A program made the translations under genes and the position numbers. 64,000 bases of DNA from Dromaius novaehollandiae (Eukaryota; Chordata; Aves; Casuariiformes; Dromaiidae). Location of the stretch: assembly GCF_036370855.1 (NCBI RefSeq), contig NC_088099.1, forward strand, positions 146,833,017-146,897,016, given 5' to 3'. Position 1 is the first letter of the stretch. Every line of letters starts with the position of its first letter. Shown in pieces: positions 12,401 through 20,080 of the stretch. Under the pieces are notes generated by a model. The model searched no databases. It saw only the letters and a list, made by a program, of their open reading frames with translations, and was not told where the DNA came from.

Positions 12401-15400
12401 AAGTTAGCTATCATATGCCATTATTTTTGCTGGATCAACATAGCATACAGAGAGGGTCATAATTTCTTCAGTGATTTCAGTATTAACATTGTCTACTACA
12501 TTTTTACTCTATAGCTATAGAGATTTTAACCTTTCTTGTAGGTATGTTTTGGTTTCCTGAAAACACATGTAGAGAGTAACTGGTAATCTTGTATGGAATT
12601 TCATTTTATTATGAATAAACCCCCCCACATTAGTTAGTTTGAAACACATTAGAGTTCATAGTTCCAGCCATTGGGATCTTTCAGGTAGTCTATCTGAGGA
12701 GGATTTATATTGAATAGAGGTTAAAAAAGCTGGGCTGTATCCTACTGAATAAGGAACATATCTAGGTTTCCCTTATTAAACACAGATAACCAACAATGCT
12801 GGCCATTGTTTTCTGGATATGATATGTAAAGACGAAGTTACTGTATGTCACAAAAAAGGAATGCTTCCTCAAACATTGAGCCTGAGTGGGCCCATTCATG
12901 TGGGAATGGGCAAAAGGAATGAAAAGGAAGTTCTTGGGCCCCTTGTCTTGGGCCTAAGGCAGAACACTGACTTGCATTTCCTACATATAGAAGGGAGGAA
13001 GGAAGCATCTGGAGTTTCATACTTAAAAGAGTGTTCTAAAGAGAAAATGCTCTGACCATGGATGTGACCGCTTACCAGAAACGACAGTCTAGCTGTCTCC
13101 TTTCACTTGCTAGTGTTCCATAGTTATCAAGAGTTGGGCACAAATATACCCTATTATTTTATAAGTAGTAGTAGATAGCATGAGTCCCTCAGGACCTCCT
13201 GAGACCTTGCCTCTGTATCCTGCAGACAGACTACCACTACGCACTGCATGTCTGATGGTGCACCAGTATCCTTTTACCATAGCTGCAAATGCAACAGCCC
13301 AGACTGAAAGTCCAAGATATGATGTATAACTCTATTCTATTAAATTCTACAGATAATGTAGCTCAAAAATCCAAAGCAACCTTCGTAATAAACTTAAAGG
13401 ATGTGAATGATAACCCTCCACGCCTAGCTACGAATGGTGCTCTGTTCTTCTGCCACCCGCTCAGTGGAGGAGAGAGAACACTGATTCAAGCTACTGATGA
13501 TGATGAACAGATGTTTTATTCAACATTTACCTTTTCACTTAAGGATGACACGGATACAAGAAATAATTGGGAAATCTCAAAAATCAACAGTAAGTTGATG
13601 AACCTATTCTTATATGGATATGGCAGTCTCTAAGTAATTTGGGAAATATAAACAAATATTGAATTCCTCTTCATTCTTACCAATGTATGTCAAATATTTA
13701 ATGAAGAAAAAATTTAGGTTGTTAAGAATTTACATGCATTTTGGTATGTATTTATGTGAACAACTAAGTCATTTTTTTTTGAGTGATGACATTTAGCATG
13801 TTAGCATACTAAAATTACCCTAGAATTTAGGAGAAGAAAAACGTGTGTGCCTAAACGAATATAAGTCACTTCTGATAAAGAAATAGAGCAGCTTGCAAAC
13901 TGTCTATTGCAGATACTTCCTGTGCAAAGGGAAGTCCTTCTTCACAAACTGACTAGAGTTCTTTTAAAGGGATCAGTAAGGATGTGCATAGTGGTGATAG
14001 AGTCTGCTTCCATTCCCAAAAGACTTTGATGAAAGGTCTCAATAGAGAAAGAAGTGTTGCTATAATGTAAAAATAAAGGATTTTGAATAATCATTTAAAA
14101 TGTGGAAGCTGGGGTAAATGGTCAGCTCTTGCAGTGGAGGGAGTTCACAACTAGCTTTTCCAAAGTGGTCTTTGCTAGGACCTGAGATGTTCAATATATC
14201 CATAATAGATGTGGTGTACAGTGAAGAGGCAAAGTTCATTGATGATACAGTTATTTGAGAAGGAACCAAGTGTGAAGAGCTGCAAAGGGTCTTTGTGAGA
14301 CTGAGAGGATGAACAATAAAAGGGTAGATTAAATTTGGTGTAGATACACATAAAGTGATACACATGAATAAACACCACCCTCCTAAATTCACATATGAAA
14401 TAATGGGTTCTGAGCTGACCATTACAAGCCAGGAGTGAGACTATAGCCTAATGATAAGTAGTTCTATGCAAATGTCACACTGGATCATCAGGAGTGTTCA
14501 AAAAAACCAAATCAAATATTAGGAATTACTAGGAAAGGACCAGAGAAGAAACAGACATTGTCATTACGACCCTGTATAAATCCATTGTTTGTTCACACCG
14601 TCGACACTGGTCCCTCAGTCTCAAAAAGATACAGTAGAGCTGGAAAAAGGTTAAGACGGGGCAGCAAGGAGAGAGTTATGGAATAGCCTCATATCAGGAA
14701 GTATACGGAAGCAGCAAAGTAAACCATCAGGTTGGGACGTAGTGGGGAAGAATATGATAGAGGTCTGTAAAATCCTGAGTGGTATGGACAGGATGGCCAG
14801 GGGTTGGTCATTCACCCTCTTTTGCAATACACTGACTTGGGAGCCTCAGATGAAGCTTGTGAGAGTTACTTTCTGTGCAAACTGAAGGAGGATGCAGTTG
14901 GCTGTGGAACTCCTTGCCACAGGGTGTTGTGGATGTAGAAAGTTTCTAAAAGTTCAAAGGGAGATTGGACAAGTTTGTGGAAGAGAAATCCACTTATGTT
15001 TGCTAAATTGACGGATATTATATCTGGCTCAGAAAGCCCCTGAGCTGAAAATGTTTAGAGAATATTAAGAGAAAATAAAATATATGCTTGCTTTTCTTGT
15101 AATCTCCACTTATTCTGGAGGCAATTAACTGGTCTAGATGGACCTTTGGTTTGATCCAAATGGCTTTTATGTTCTTACTACGCTATATTTAAAAGGGTCT
15201 CAGATGTCACAGTGTAAGCACACTAGAAGGATGATCTAACTTATTAAGTTCTCTTAGGAACAATTTAAGTCAATTGTGAGTTATGAGAGTATGGGTCATA
15301 TTCTTGGTTTAGAAGTGATGACATTGGTGTAGCACTCCTCAAGATTATCGAGAAATTAAGAAGGAAATTCTCTGGCCATATTTTGCAGGAGGCCAGACTA

Positions 15401-18400
15401 GGCATTTGGATGGTCCCTTCTGACTTAATGTCTGCAAACCAGTGAGACCTGGGGGGATGTGGGGAAAGAGGGGAGCTACCACAATGTTCAAAGCAGCCTT
15501 AAGAAACAAGACCTCAGTCACAGAGCATTGCAGCTGATGTGAATGCCTAGCTAAATTTCTTTCTTGTGCTGACACAAATGTCCCATTTCCTACTTACAGG
15601 TACTCATGCTTACCTTTCTCCAAAACATACTAACTTTGACGAGAAGGTCTATAATGTTCCAGTAATAATTAATGACAACGGAAGACCACCTTTGGAAGGA
15701 GAAATAAATCTTGAAGGTATACCATGCACAGAGCTATTAATTTCAAGAGAACAGTAATATATATGAATAGTGAAACTGAGCTATTAAAATTCTCATTAAT
15801 TTTATGGCATTTGTTTTTTCAGTAAACGTCTGCAAGTGTTCAAGTGAAAAGTCATGTTTTATAGCAGTACAACGTGAGCGCTCCTGGCCAAGTGCAGGCC
15901 AGGCAATTGGGATTCTTCTTGGGGTATTGCTCCTCATTGGTAAGTGACTTTCTCTTGGTTGATATGAGGCTAGCCCTACCAAGTGTGACAGTGCTGCTGC
16001 ACTTACGGCAATCATTCACTCCTTCAGTGAAGAGGTATCATGAACGTTACAGAGTAAGTGAAAAGATGGAAGATCTCACTATACTCAAGCACTGTGATCA
16101 CCGTGGTCATGTAAGTTTCTGGTCCAGGGGTGGCTTTTTTGGACTTTGTACCTGCATGCACATGTGCTGGCAGTGCAAACAGCTGTTACTAGAGAAAAGA
16201 GCGCACCCTCAGCAAGTTTGCACATGATACAAAACTGGGAGGAGTGGTTGATGCACCAGATGGCTGCACTGCCATTCAGAGGGACCCCTTCAGGCTGGAG
16301 AGATGGGCTGACAGGAGTCTCATGAAACTCAACAAGGAGAGATGCAAAGTCCTGCATGTCAGGAGGAATAACCACATGCACCACTACAAGCTGGAGGCTG
16401 ACTTGCTGGAGAGCAGCTTCACAGAAAAGGCTCTGAGAATGCTGGTGGACAACGAGTTGACCATGAGTCAGCAATGTGTCCTTGTGGCAAAGAAGGCCAA
16501 CTGCATCCTGGGCTGCATTAGGCAGAGCGTTTCCAGCAGATCAGGGGATGTCGTCCTTCCCCTCTTCTCAGTCCCGGTGAGGCCACACCTGGTGTGCTCA
16601 GTCCAGTGCTGGACTCGTCAGTGCAAGAGAGACATGGACATACTGAAGCGAGTCCAGCAAAGAGCCACAAAGATAATTGAGAGGCTGGAGCATCTCTCAT
16701 ATGAGGAGAGGCTGAGAGAGCTGGGACTGTTCACCCTGGAGAAGAGAAGGGGCTATCTGCTCAGTGTGTATAAATACCTAATGGAGGGAGGAAAGAGGAT
16801 GGAGCCAGACTCTTCTCAGTGGTGCCCAATGGCAGGAGAAGGGGCAATGGGCGCAAACTGAAATTCCATTAAAACATACGAAAAAAATGTTTATGGTGAG
16901 GGTGGCCAAGCACAGGTCCAGGTTGCCCAGGCAGGCTGTGGAATCTCCATCCTTGGAGATATTAAAAACCTGACTGGACACAGCTGGGCAACCTACTCTG
17001 GCTGACCCTGCTTTGAGCAGGGGGTTGGACTAGATGATCTCCAGAGGCCCCTTCCAACCTCAACCATTCTGTCATTCTGTGAAAAGGCTGCATTTGTAGT
17101 AATAGTCTCTTTGTTGCTACCTACCTCCTTTTGCCTGTCAGGGAATGTACTGGAGTCCTGCCTTGGGCTTTCAGATTACAGTGAAAACAGTGAATCATCT
17201 AGGGATGTTTTGCTGTTTACTGTCTGTAAATTTCCTTTCAGTTTCTAACCATAGCTTAGAAATTATAATTTTATTCACCTACTTTAGCTTCTTAGGTTTC
17301 CATTTTCCAGTGAGAGGACTGCTTTGAGCTGTGGGAAACTGGCATTTGTAAGAACAAAGCGCAATTGTTAAATGGTAATGAACAGAATGATATACTTATA
17401 GGCACGAGCTGATGCAACTTTGACAAATGGCTTAATACTTTTTCCAAAACAAGACAAAATCTTGTTTGGCATTCTTTTTATAAATGTAAGAGCAAAGCTG
17501 TCAAGATGACTGTTGATGGGATCCAGTCCCCTAGGAAGGCAATAGCAGAAAGAATTCGGTGCACAATCCCATGTGATTTTGGAATGTGATGGTCACAAGC
17601 AACAGACTGGGAGACTGTGAGTCAGCTCTGGAGAGGGGAGAGAGTGTGGGAGACACATGCAGAAAATCAAAGAAAAGAAATGAAATACATTACAGACCTA
17701 CTATTCAAAAGAGGCAGATGAAATTAGAGGATAAAAGGGAAAACCCCCAAGAACTTACGTAAGTAACAATTACTTCATTTCTAAAAGAAAAGAGAAAGAG
17801 CCCCTGAGAACAAATACCTAAAAAGACAAAATTAACACTCTATGCTGACTTTTCTTGTGTAATTCACAAATCCCTAAGGCAAGAGAAAGGGCTGATGCGT
17901 ATGTGATGCATATGTGTTTGTCTTTTGAAGATAAAACAAGAAAAAGTTCCAATTCAAAGAAAATCTAAACTGGAAGAAGCCATACTCAGGCCATGCAATT
18001 GACAAAGAAACCTCCCGTACTGCATCTCCATCATCTCTGTTCAAGCTTCTGACATCACTCGTTTCTTCATGATACCTTGGTCTGACCACTTTCTCAATAT
18101 GACATTTATATACAAGTGAAAATTTTGTTGGATAACCAACTAAAGACGCTATCATTGCAAGAGTGCTGGCCAACTTTAGAGAAAGTAGTAAAAATTGCTA
18201 CTGGTTCATGACTTAAAAAAAAAAAAAGTGTATGTAACTCATAAAGGCTTTTAAAAAGATTTCCTGAAATGAATGCACAGTTTTTCAACAGACAGCTTTT
18301 CCACTTTAAAGCCAAAGTCAGATGACAGCCTCTCGGGTGGATTTAACAGGGATCAGAGATGGGCAAGGAAAAAAAAAGAGAGGTATAGAAAGACTTTACA

Positions 18401-19285
18401 AAACTTGAGAAGGTTATAAACTTTGAGTTTGACTTTGAAGCTCAGAAGATATGACCATAAAACCAGCCATTTTCTGGAGACTAGAGTGGACTCCTCCAGG
18501 ACCTAAGGACTGTCTCAGACCTCAGTGCCTTCCCTTTCCAGAGCAAGGCATCTATGGGCTTATTTTCTTTAAGAGAAATGCAGAGCATAGGCACTGGAAA
18601 ACAAAACACAACAAAATAAAAAACAATTCCAAATCCTCAGCCAATCCAGGGCACCACACACTTTTATTAAAACAAACTCCCTCTCTCTGGTAAGGTATTT
18701 TTCCCATGTAGGAGAGAGTGGGAGAATTTATATCACATGGCAGATATTAGGCATGTTGCTTGATGAACTACTCAGATACTGCAAAGATGAATGTGAAATA
18801 AGAACAACTAGTGAACAGAACAAATATTCAGACAAATGAATAGGGGAGGGGGAGTAGATGAACACTTCTGTATATTTTACTACAGTACCGGAACAAGGAG
18901 ATGTTGAAATTGAAAGAGAATCCAGCACAGATAAAGAGGAAATAAGTTTATATGCTGTATAACAAGCTCATCAGGATTTAAAAAGTATTAAACATATGCA
19001 TATATATTTATATATATATATATATAAAACTATATATAAAAAGCCATTTGTTTCCATTCAAGATGTAAAGCAGTGTGACAATTACAGGGCGAGTGTCAGA
19101 TCTTTTGTGAAAATATCTTTTCAGAAAGTTTTCTCTGCCCTTTACTGATCCTCTGTTCCCTCCGTTTTTCAGGTTGCATTATAGCAAGTGTGTTTTTCCA
19201 CATGAAATACAAAGAGAAAGATCAAAAGAAGAGCCATCAGGAAGATGCAAAGGATCAGGCTGAACTCCATAGTCTGGCTAAATGA
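262..19285 (+). CDS. CDH17: CDH17 (LI-cadherin), 3' portion: EC2 to stop
   Basis: Thirteen exons join in frame: 262-420, 1137-1336, 3018-3149, 4174-4324, 5029-5244, 6503-6579, 8189-8380, 9712-9956, 11947-12077, 13353-13589, 15600-15716, 15823-15939, 19173-19285. All introns are GT-AG and the phases agree. The product is about 694 residues, against about 693 for the same part of human CDH17 (832 aa in full). It is a calcium-dependent cell-adhesion protein of the basolateral epithelial membrane, in mammals mainly intestinal. It belongs to the seven-repeat cadherins, whose short tails do not bind catenins. Visible marks are DxNDN-type linkers (EDINDNPP, VIDINDQIP, DVNDNPP), ATD motifs, a membrane-proximal cysteine cluster (CKCSSEKSC), a transmembrane helix and a 26-residue basic/acidic tail. 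Signal peptide and EC1 are outside the window. The reading is intact, so the gene looks functional. The family call is near certain. The symbol rests on recall of the human protein. Confidence 0.95.
421..1136 (+). other. CDH17: CDH17 intron, 716 bp
   Basis: Between the two EC2 exons. It is unique-looking AT-balanced sequence in which I recognise no repeat or element. Confidence 0.9.
1137..1336 (+). CDS. CDH17: CDH17 exon (EC2 end, EC3 start)
   Basis: The acceptor is TTCTCTAG|GC and the donor CCAG|GTAGGG; the exon enters in phase 1 and leaves in phase 0. It encodes the last EC2 strands (LVVTVKDMAG, ADVIITV) and the EC2-EC3 boundary (KESLWKAPP), then the EC3 start with two sequons (NST, NIS). 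The boundary has no DxNDN motif. This matches human CDH17, where that linker also lacks it and does not bind calcium in the usual way. Confidence 0.95.
1337..3017 (+). other. CDH17: CDH17 intron, 1.7 kb
   Basis: Mostly AT-rich. A patch at about 1940-2080 is richer in GC with several CpGs, but has no recognisable motif. I identify nothing else. Confidence 0.9.
3018..3149 (+). CDS. CDH17: CDH17 exon (EC3 middle)
   Basis: A 44-codon, phase 0 to 0 exon with acceptor TTTTTAG|GTG and consensus donor ACT|GTAAGT. It encodes the centre of EC3, including LPRLPFSVNQNGVIYVT followed by EPLDREKKDT. The LDRE calcium ligand of the cadherin fold is present. Agreement with human CDH17 is high throughout. Confidence 0.95.
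3150..4173 (+). other. CDH17: CDH17 intron, 1.0 kb
   Basis: Separates the middle and end of EC3. No repeat or conserved element recognised. Confidence 0.9.
4174..4324 (+). CDS. CDH17: CDH17 exon (EC3 end, EC4 start)
   Basis: Acceptor ATTGCAG|TAT and donor GCAG|GTAAGA; phase 0 in, 1 out. It encodes YLFFVIAKDKEG, the last strand of EC3, the linker VEDINDNPPVC (a full DxNDN calcium motif) and the first strand of EC4 ending ENEDA. The same intron position recurs at other EC boundaries. Confidence 0.95.
4325..5028 (+). other. CDH17: CDH17 intron, 704 bp
   Basis: A phase-1 intron just inside EC4. No repeat or element recognised. The open frame that starts at 4878 is intron read-through into the exon at 5029. 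Confidence 0.9.
5029..5244 (+). CDS. CDH17: CDH17 exon (EC4 main part)
   Basis: A 216-bp, phase 1 to 1 exon with acceptor GGCTGCAG|GA and donor GCAG|GTATGT. It encodes GNYIGTVSATDMDQKD through DLFFIQQDTGILQLI and ends at VLVTDA. The usual LDRE position reads LNKR, and human also departs from the motif here, so EC4 lacks one calcium ligand in both species. Confidence 0.95.
5245..6502 (+). other. CDH17: CDH17 intron, 1.26 kb
   Basis: AT-rich and unique-looking, with a C-rich spot near 5571-5585 (CCCCCCGCCCCC). No mobile element recognised. Confidence 0.9.
6503..6579 (+). CDS. CDH17: CDH17 exon (EC4 last strand and linker)
   Basis: A 77-bp exon, phase 1 in and 0 out, too short to be found by ORF length. 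It is bounded by TTTCTGTGCAG and GAT|GTGAGT. It encodes VFQTICDVQIHVIDINDQ followed by IPIFEKSD. The linker and the stretch after it match human CDH17 residue for residue as far as I recall. Confidence 0.95.
7294..7321 (+). repeat. 14-bp tandem duplication
   Basis: Two copies of GTCACTTCTACT followed by GG or AG, directly adjacent. Confidence 0.85.
7401..7426 (+). repeat. 13-bp tandem duplication
   Basis: GTCCTCTCTTGGG occurs twice in perfect tandem, a recent-looking replication slip in the intron. Confidence 0.9.
8189..8380 (+). CDS. CDH17: CDH17 exon (EC5, first two thirds)
   Basis: A 64-codon, phase 0 exon with acceptor CTCTCCTCAG and donor CAAG|GTGAAG. It encodes YQNVTVAEDLPVGTVIL, the calcium motif IQATDADEPLTGSS, and a strand ending TNRGFIKINK. 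Sequons are at QNVT and NKT. The ATDADEP-TGSS stretch is a strong match to human CDH17. Confidence 0.95.
8402..8436 (+). repeat. TTTCA-type microsatellite, imperfect
   Basis: TTTCATTTC and CATTTCATTTCATTTG units lie just after the donor of the EC5 exon. Short and imperfect. Confidence 0.6.
9633..9650 (+). repeat. CTGT microsatellite, about 4.5 units
   Basis: Perfect CTGT tetranucleotide repeats, about 60 bp upstream of the acceptor of the exon at 9712. Confidence 0.85.
9712..9956 (+). CDS. CDH17: CDH17 exon (EC5 end, EC6 start)
   Basis: Acceptor TTTTATCCAG|GCT; phase 0 in, 2 out. It encodes ALDFETAQVYNLVIHATNPE, the EC5-EC6 linker FLTNVDEPPVF and the first EC6 strands through VEAYDPEGDTV. 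The linker is NVDEPP where human has DVNEAP, so both depart from DxNDN. The donor ACG|GTAAAAAAAA lacks the +5 G and is followed by an A run, so it is the weakest-looking 5' splice site of the gene. Confidence 0.93.
9957..11946 (+). other. CDH17: CDH17 intron, 2.0 kb
   Basis: No repeat family recognised. It ends in a long T-rich tract (about 11918-11940) serving the acceptor before the EC6 middle exon. Confidence 0.9.
11947..12077 (+). CDS. CDH17: CDH17 exon (EC6 middle; RGD site reads EGD)
   Basis: Acceptor CCAAAG|A after a long T-rich tract; donor TCAA|GTAAGC; phase 2 in, 1 out. It encodes YSLEGDVKKWLRIDSSTGK, then LLDREQKQAYEVQVVASES. Human CDH17 has RGD at the position of EGD (11957-11965), a motif linked to alpha2beta1 integrin signalling. 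The flanking residues YSL and W-L/K-ID align without a gap, so the difference is a substitution and not a misalignment. Confidence 0.95.
12078..13352 (+). other. CDH17: CDH17 intron, 1.28 kb
   Basis: AT-rich, with a C7 run near 12620. No mobile element recognised. Confidence 0.9.
13353..13589 (+). CDS. CDH17: CDH17 exon (EC6 end, EC7 start)
   Basis: A 237-bp, phase 1 to 1 exon between AATTCTACAG and ACA|GTAAGT. It encodes the last EC6 strand, the linker LKDVNDNPPRLA (full DxNDN), the EC7 start GALFFCHPLSGGE and the calcium motif IQATDDDEQMF, ending NNWEISKIN. The FFCHPLS block and W-E-SKIN are shared with human CDH17. Confidence 0.95.
13590..15599 (+). other. CDH17: CDH17 intron, 2.0 kb, with ancient CR1
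   Basis: About half of this intron (14,100-15,185) is an old CR1 copy in sense orientation, listed separately. The flanks, 13,590-14,100 and 15,190-15,600, hold nothing recognised. Confidence 0.9.
14100..15185 (+). mobile_element. Ancient CR1 (amniote type) LINE fragment, 3' end
   Basis: The order of decayed phrases follows the 3' half of an old amniote CR1: GATGATACAG, GAAGAGCTGCAAAGGGTCT, TTAGGAATTACTAGGAAAGG, CTGTATAAATCCATTG, GATAGAGGTCTGTAAAATCC, GTGGAACTCCTTGCCA. It ends in TGGACCTTTGGTTTGATCC and TTTTATGTTCTTA, the tail typical of that group. The reading frame of the reverse transcriptase end is broken by many changes. Sense orientation relative to CDH17. Confidence 0.85.
15600..15716 (+). 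CDS. CDH17: CDH17 exon (EC7 second half)
   Basis: A 117-bp, phase 1 to 1 exon with acceptor TTACTTACAG and donor GAAG|GTATAC (no +5 G). It encodes THAYLSPKHTNFDEK, then IINDNGRPPLEGEINLE. The N-D-x-GRPPLEG block agrees with human CDH17 EC7. The following intron is only 106 bp. Confidence 0.94.
15823..15939 (+). CDS. CDH17: CDH17 exon (membrane-proximal cysteines, TM start)
   Basis: A 117-bp, phase 1 to 1 exon with acceptor TTTGTTTTTTCAG and donor ATTG|GTAAGT. It encodes VNVCKCSSEKSCFIAVQ, a juxtamembrane stretch and the first half of the transmembrane helix (AGQAIGILLGVLLLI). The spacing of the three cysteines matches the human C-x-C-x4-C pattern. If the donor is not used, the frame stops after G-K inside the helix. 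Confidence 0.94.
16198..17082 (+). mobile_element. CR1 LINE, 5'-truncated, bird-type 3' end
   Basis: Starts at GCGCACCCTCAGCAAGTTTG and carries the C-terminal part of the CR1 ORF2 protein as an open stretch (16,244-16,861), with LNKERCKVLHV, RATKIIERLEHLSYEERLRE and LGLFTLEKRRG. The CR1 3'UTR follows (GGTTGCCCAGGCAGGCTGTG, TTGGACTAGATGATCTCCAG, CCCCTTCCAACCTC) and it ends in two ATTCTGT-like units. The frame still being open makes it much younger than the copy at 14.1 kb. 5' truncation is usual for CR1. It sits in the last CDH17 intron, in sense. Confidence 0.95.
18993..19040 (+). repeat. TA-rich microsatellite
   Basis: Alternating TA units with interruptions (CATATGCATATATATTTATA and a pure TA run), about 130-180 bp upstream of the last CDH17 coding exon. 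Confidence 0.85.
19173..19285 (+). CDS. CDH17: CDH17 last coding exon (TM end, tail, stop)
   Basis: The acceptor is CCGTTTTTCAG|GT. The exon encodes the second half of the helix (GCIIASVFF), a basic stop-transfer stretch (HMKYKEKDQKK) and the tail ending AELHSLAK, then TGA at 19283-19285. The tail is only about 26 residues, as in human CDH17, with no room for p120 or beta-catenin sites. Its sequence is poorly conserved with human beyond charge and length. Confidence 0.93.
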
Positions 19286-20070
19286 CTGTTTATTTCATCA
19301 AGAGAATAAATGACCTTCGGGTTGGGAAGAAGTGACCTTTGTAGCTCCCAAAGCCCAGAAGTGTATTATCATGAACTGAGGATACAAACATGCAAAAGCA
19401 AGCTCCCATGGTTTTGTCCTTAGTTTTATAGCTAATATTATTCAGTCGCAAGACAAAAACTGTCTATAAACTTCAGCAGCAGCCATTAATAAAAACATCA
19501 GATTTGGCATGTGTTAACCAGTGATGACACCAAACGCTAAGCTCCTGCAAGGATCAATACGTGGGACCAGTTTTCTTTGTTTGGCAGCTAAAGTAAATGC
19601 GAACTTTCTAGAGGACTACATTTTATCTGGCTCTTTGCCTCTTCATGCATCTGCATCTATGGCTCTTTTCATCTCAGTGAGTTACTGAATAGCAGAAAGT
19701 GTAATAAAGTCCACTGCTACATAGAAGATGTCCCACCAAGTAGGAGGCATCCCTCTGACTCTCAGCAAAGCATCTCCCAAACTTAGTGCAATCTGTTATC
19801 TCTCCTGGGTCATGCCTGCATATGCTGTGCTTGTGAATTTATGCTAGCAATATGTAAGGACATTTCATATGTAATATGACATTTCAGTTTTTCATTTATG
19901 TTATCTGGGTATAACGAGTCTGTGAAACACCATGGTTTTCAGTTTCTAAGTTAAAAAACCCACATGCTGAGTCATGTGGAAATTGGGTGATGTGATGTTT
20001 TATCATACTGCTGCAAATAATTTGCTTGCCTTTTTGATAAGAATAAAAAAGTTCTCTGAAGGTTTTAGTG
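19286..20070 (+). other. CDH17: CDH17 3' untranslated region
   Basis: About 780 bp from the stop to the most likely polyadenylation site. It is AT-rich, and AATAAA occurs at 19305, 19488, 19703 and 20042, so short and long 3'UTR forms are possible. The right end is inferred from the last signal and the GT-rich stretch after it. No transcript evidence is available here. Confidence 0.7.
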
Positions 20071-20080
20071 TCTGTTTATT
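20042..20080 (+). terminator. CDH17: Distal polyadenylation signal of CDH17
   Basis: AATAAA at 20042-20047 is followed by a T/G-rich element (TTTTAGTGTCTGTTT, about 20063-20077), the expected layout of a cleavage and polyadenylation site. An A9 run follows. The earlier AATAAA at 19703 is a plausible proximal alternative. Confidence 0.6.

Larger units (their letters stand above)
15940..19172 (+). other. CDH17: CDH17 last intron, 3.2 kb
   Basis: This intron splits the transmembrane helix codons (phase 1). It contains a sense-strand CR1 (about 16,198-17,082) and a TA-rich microsatellite (18,993-19,040). The 17,100-18,990 stretch is unique AT-rich sequence in which I see nothing else. Confidence 0.9.

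Noticed and set aside
16244..16861. 205-codon open frame as a host gene
   Set aside because: It is the C-terminal end of the CR1 reverse-transcriptase protein within a CR1 insertion.
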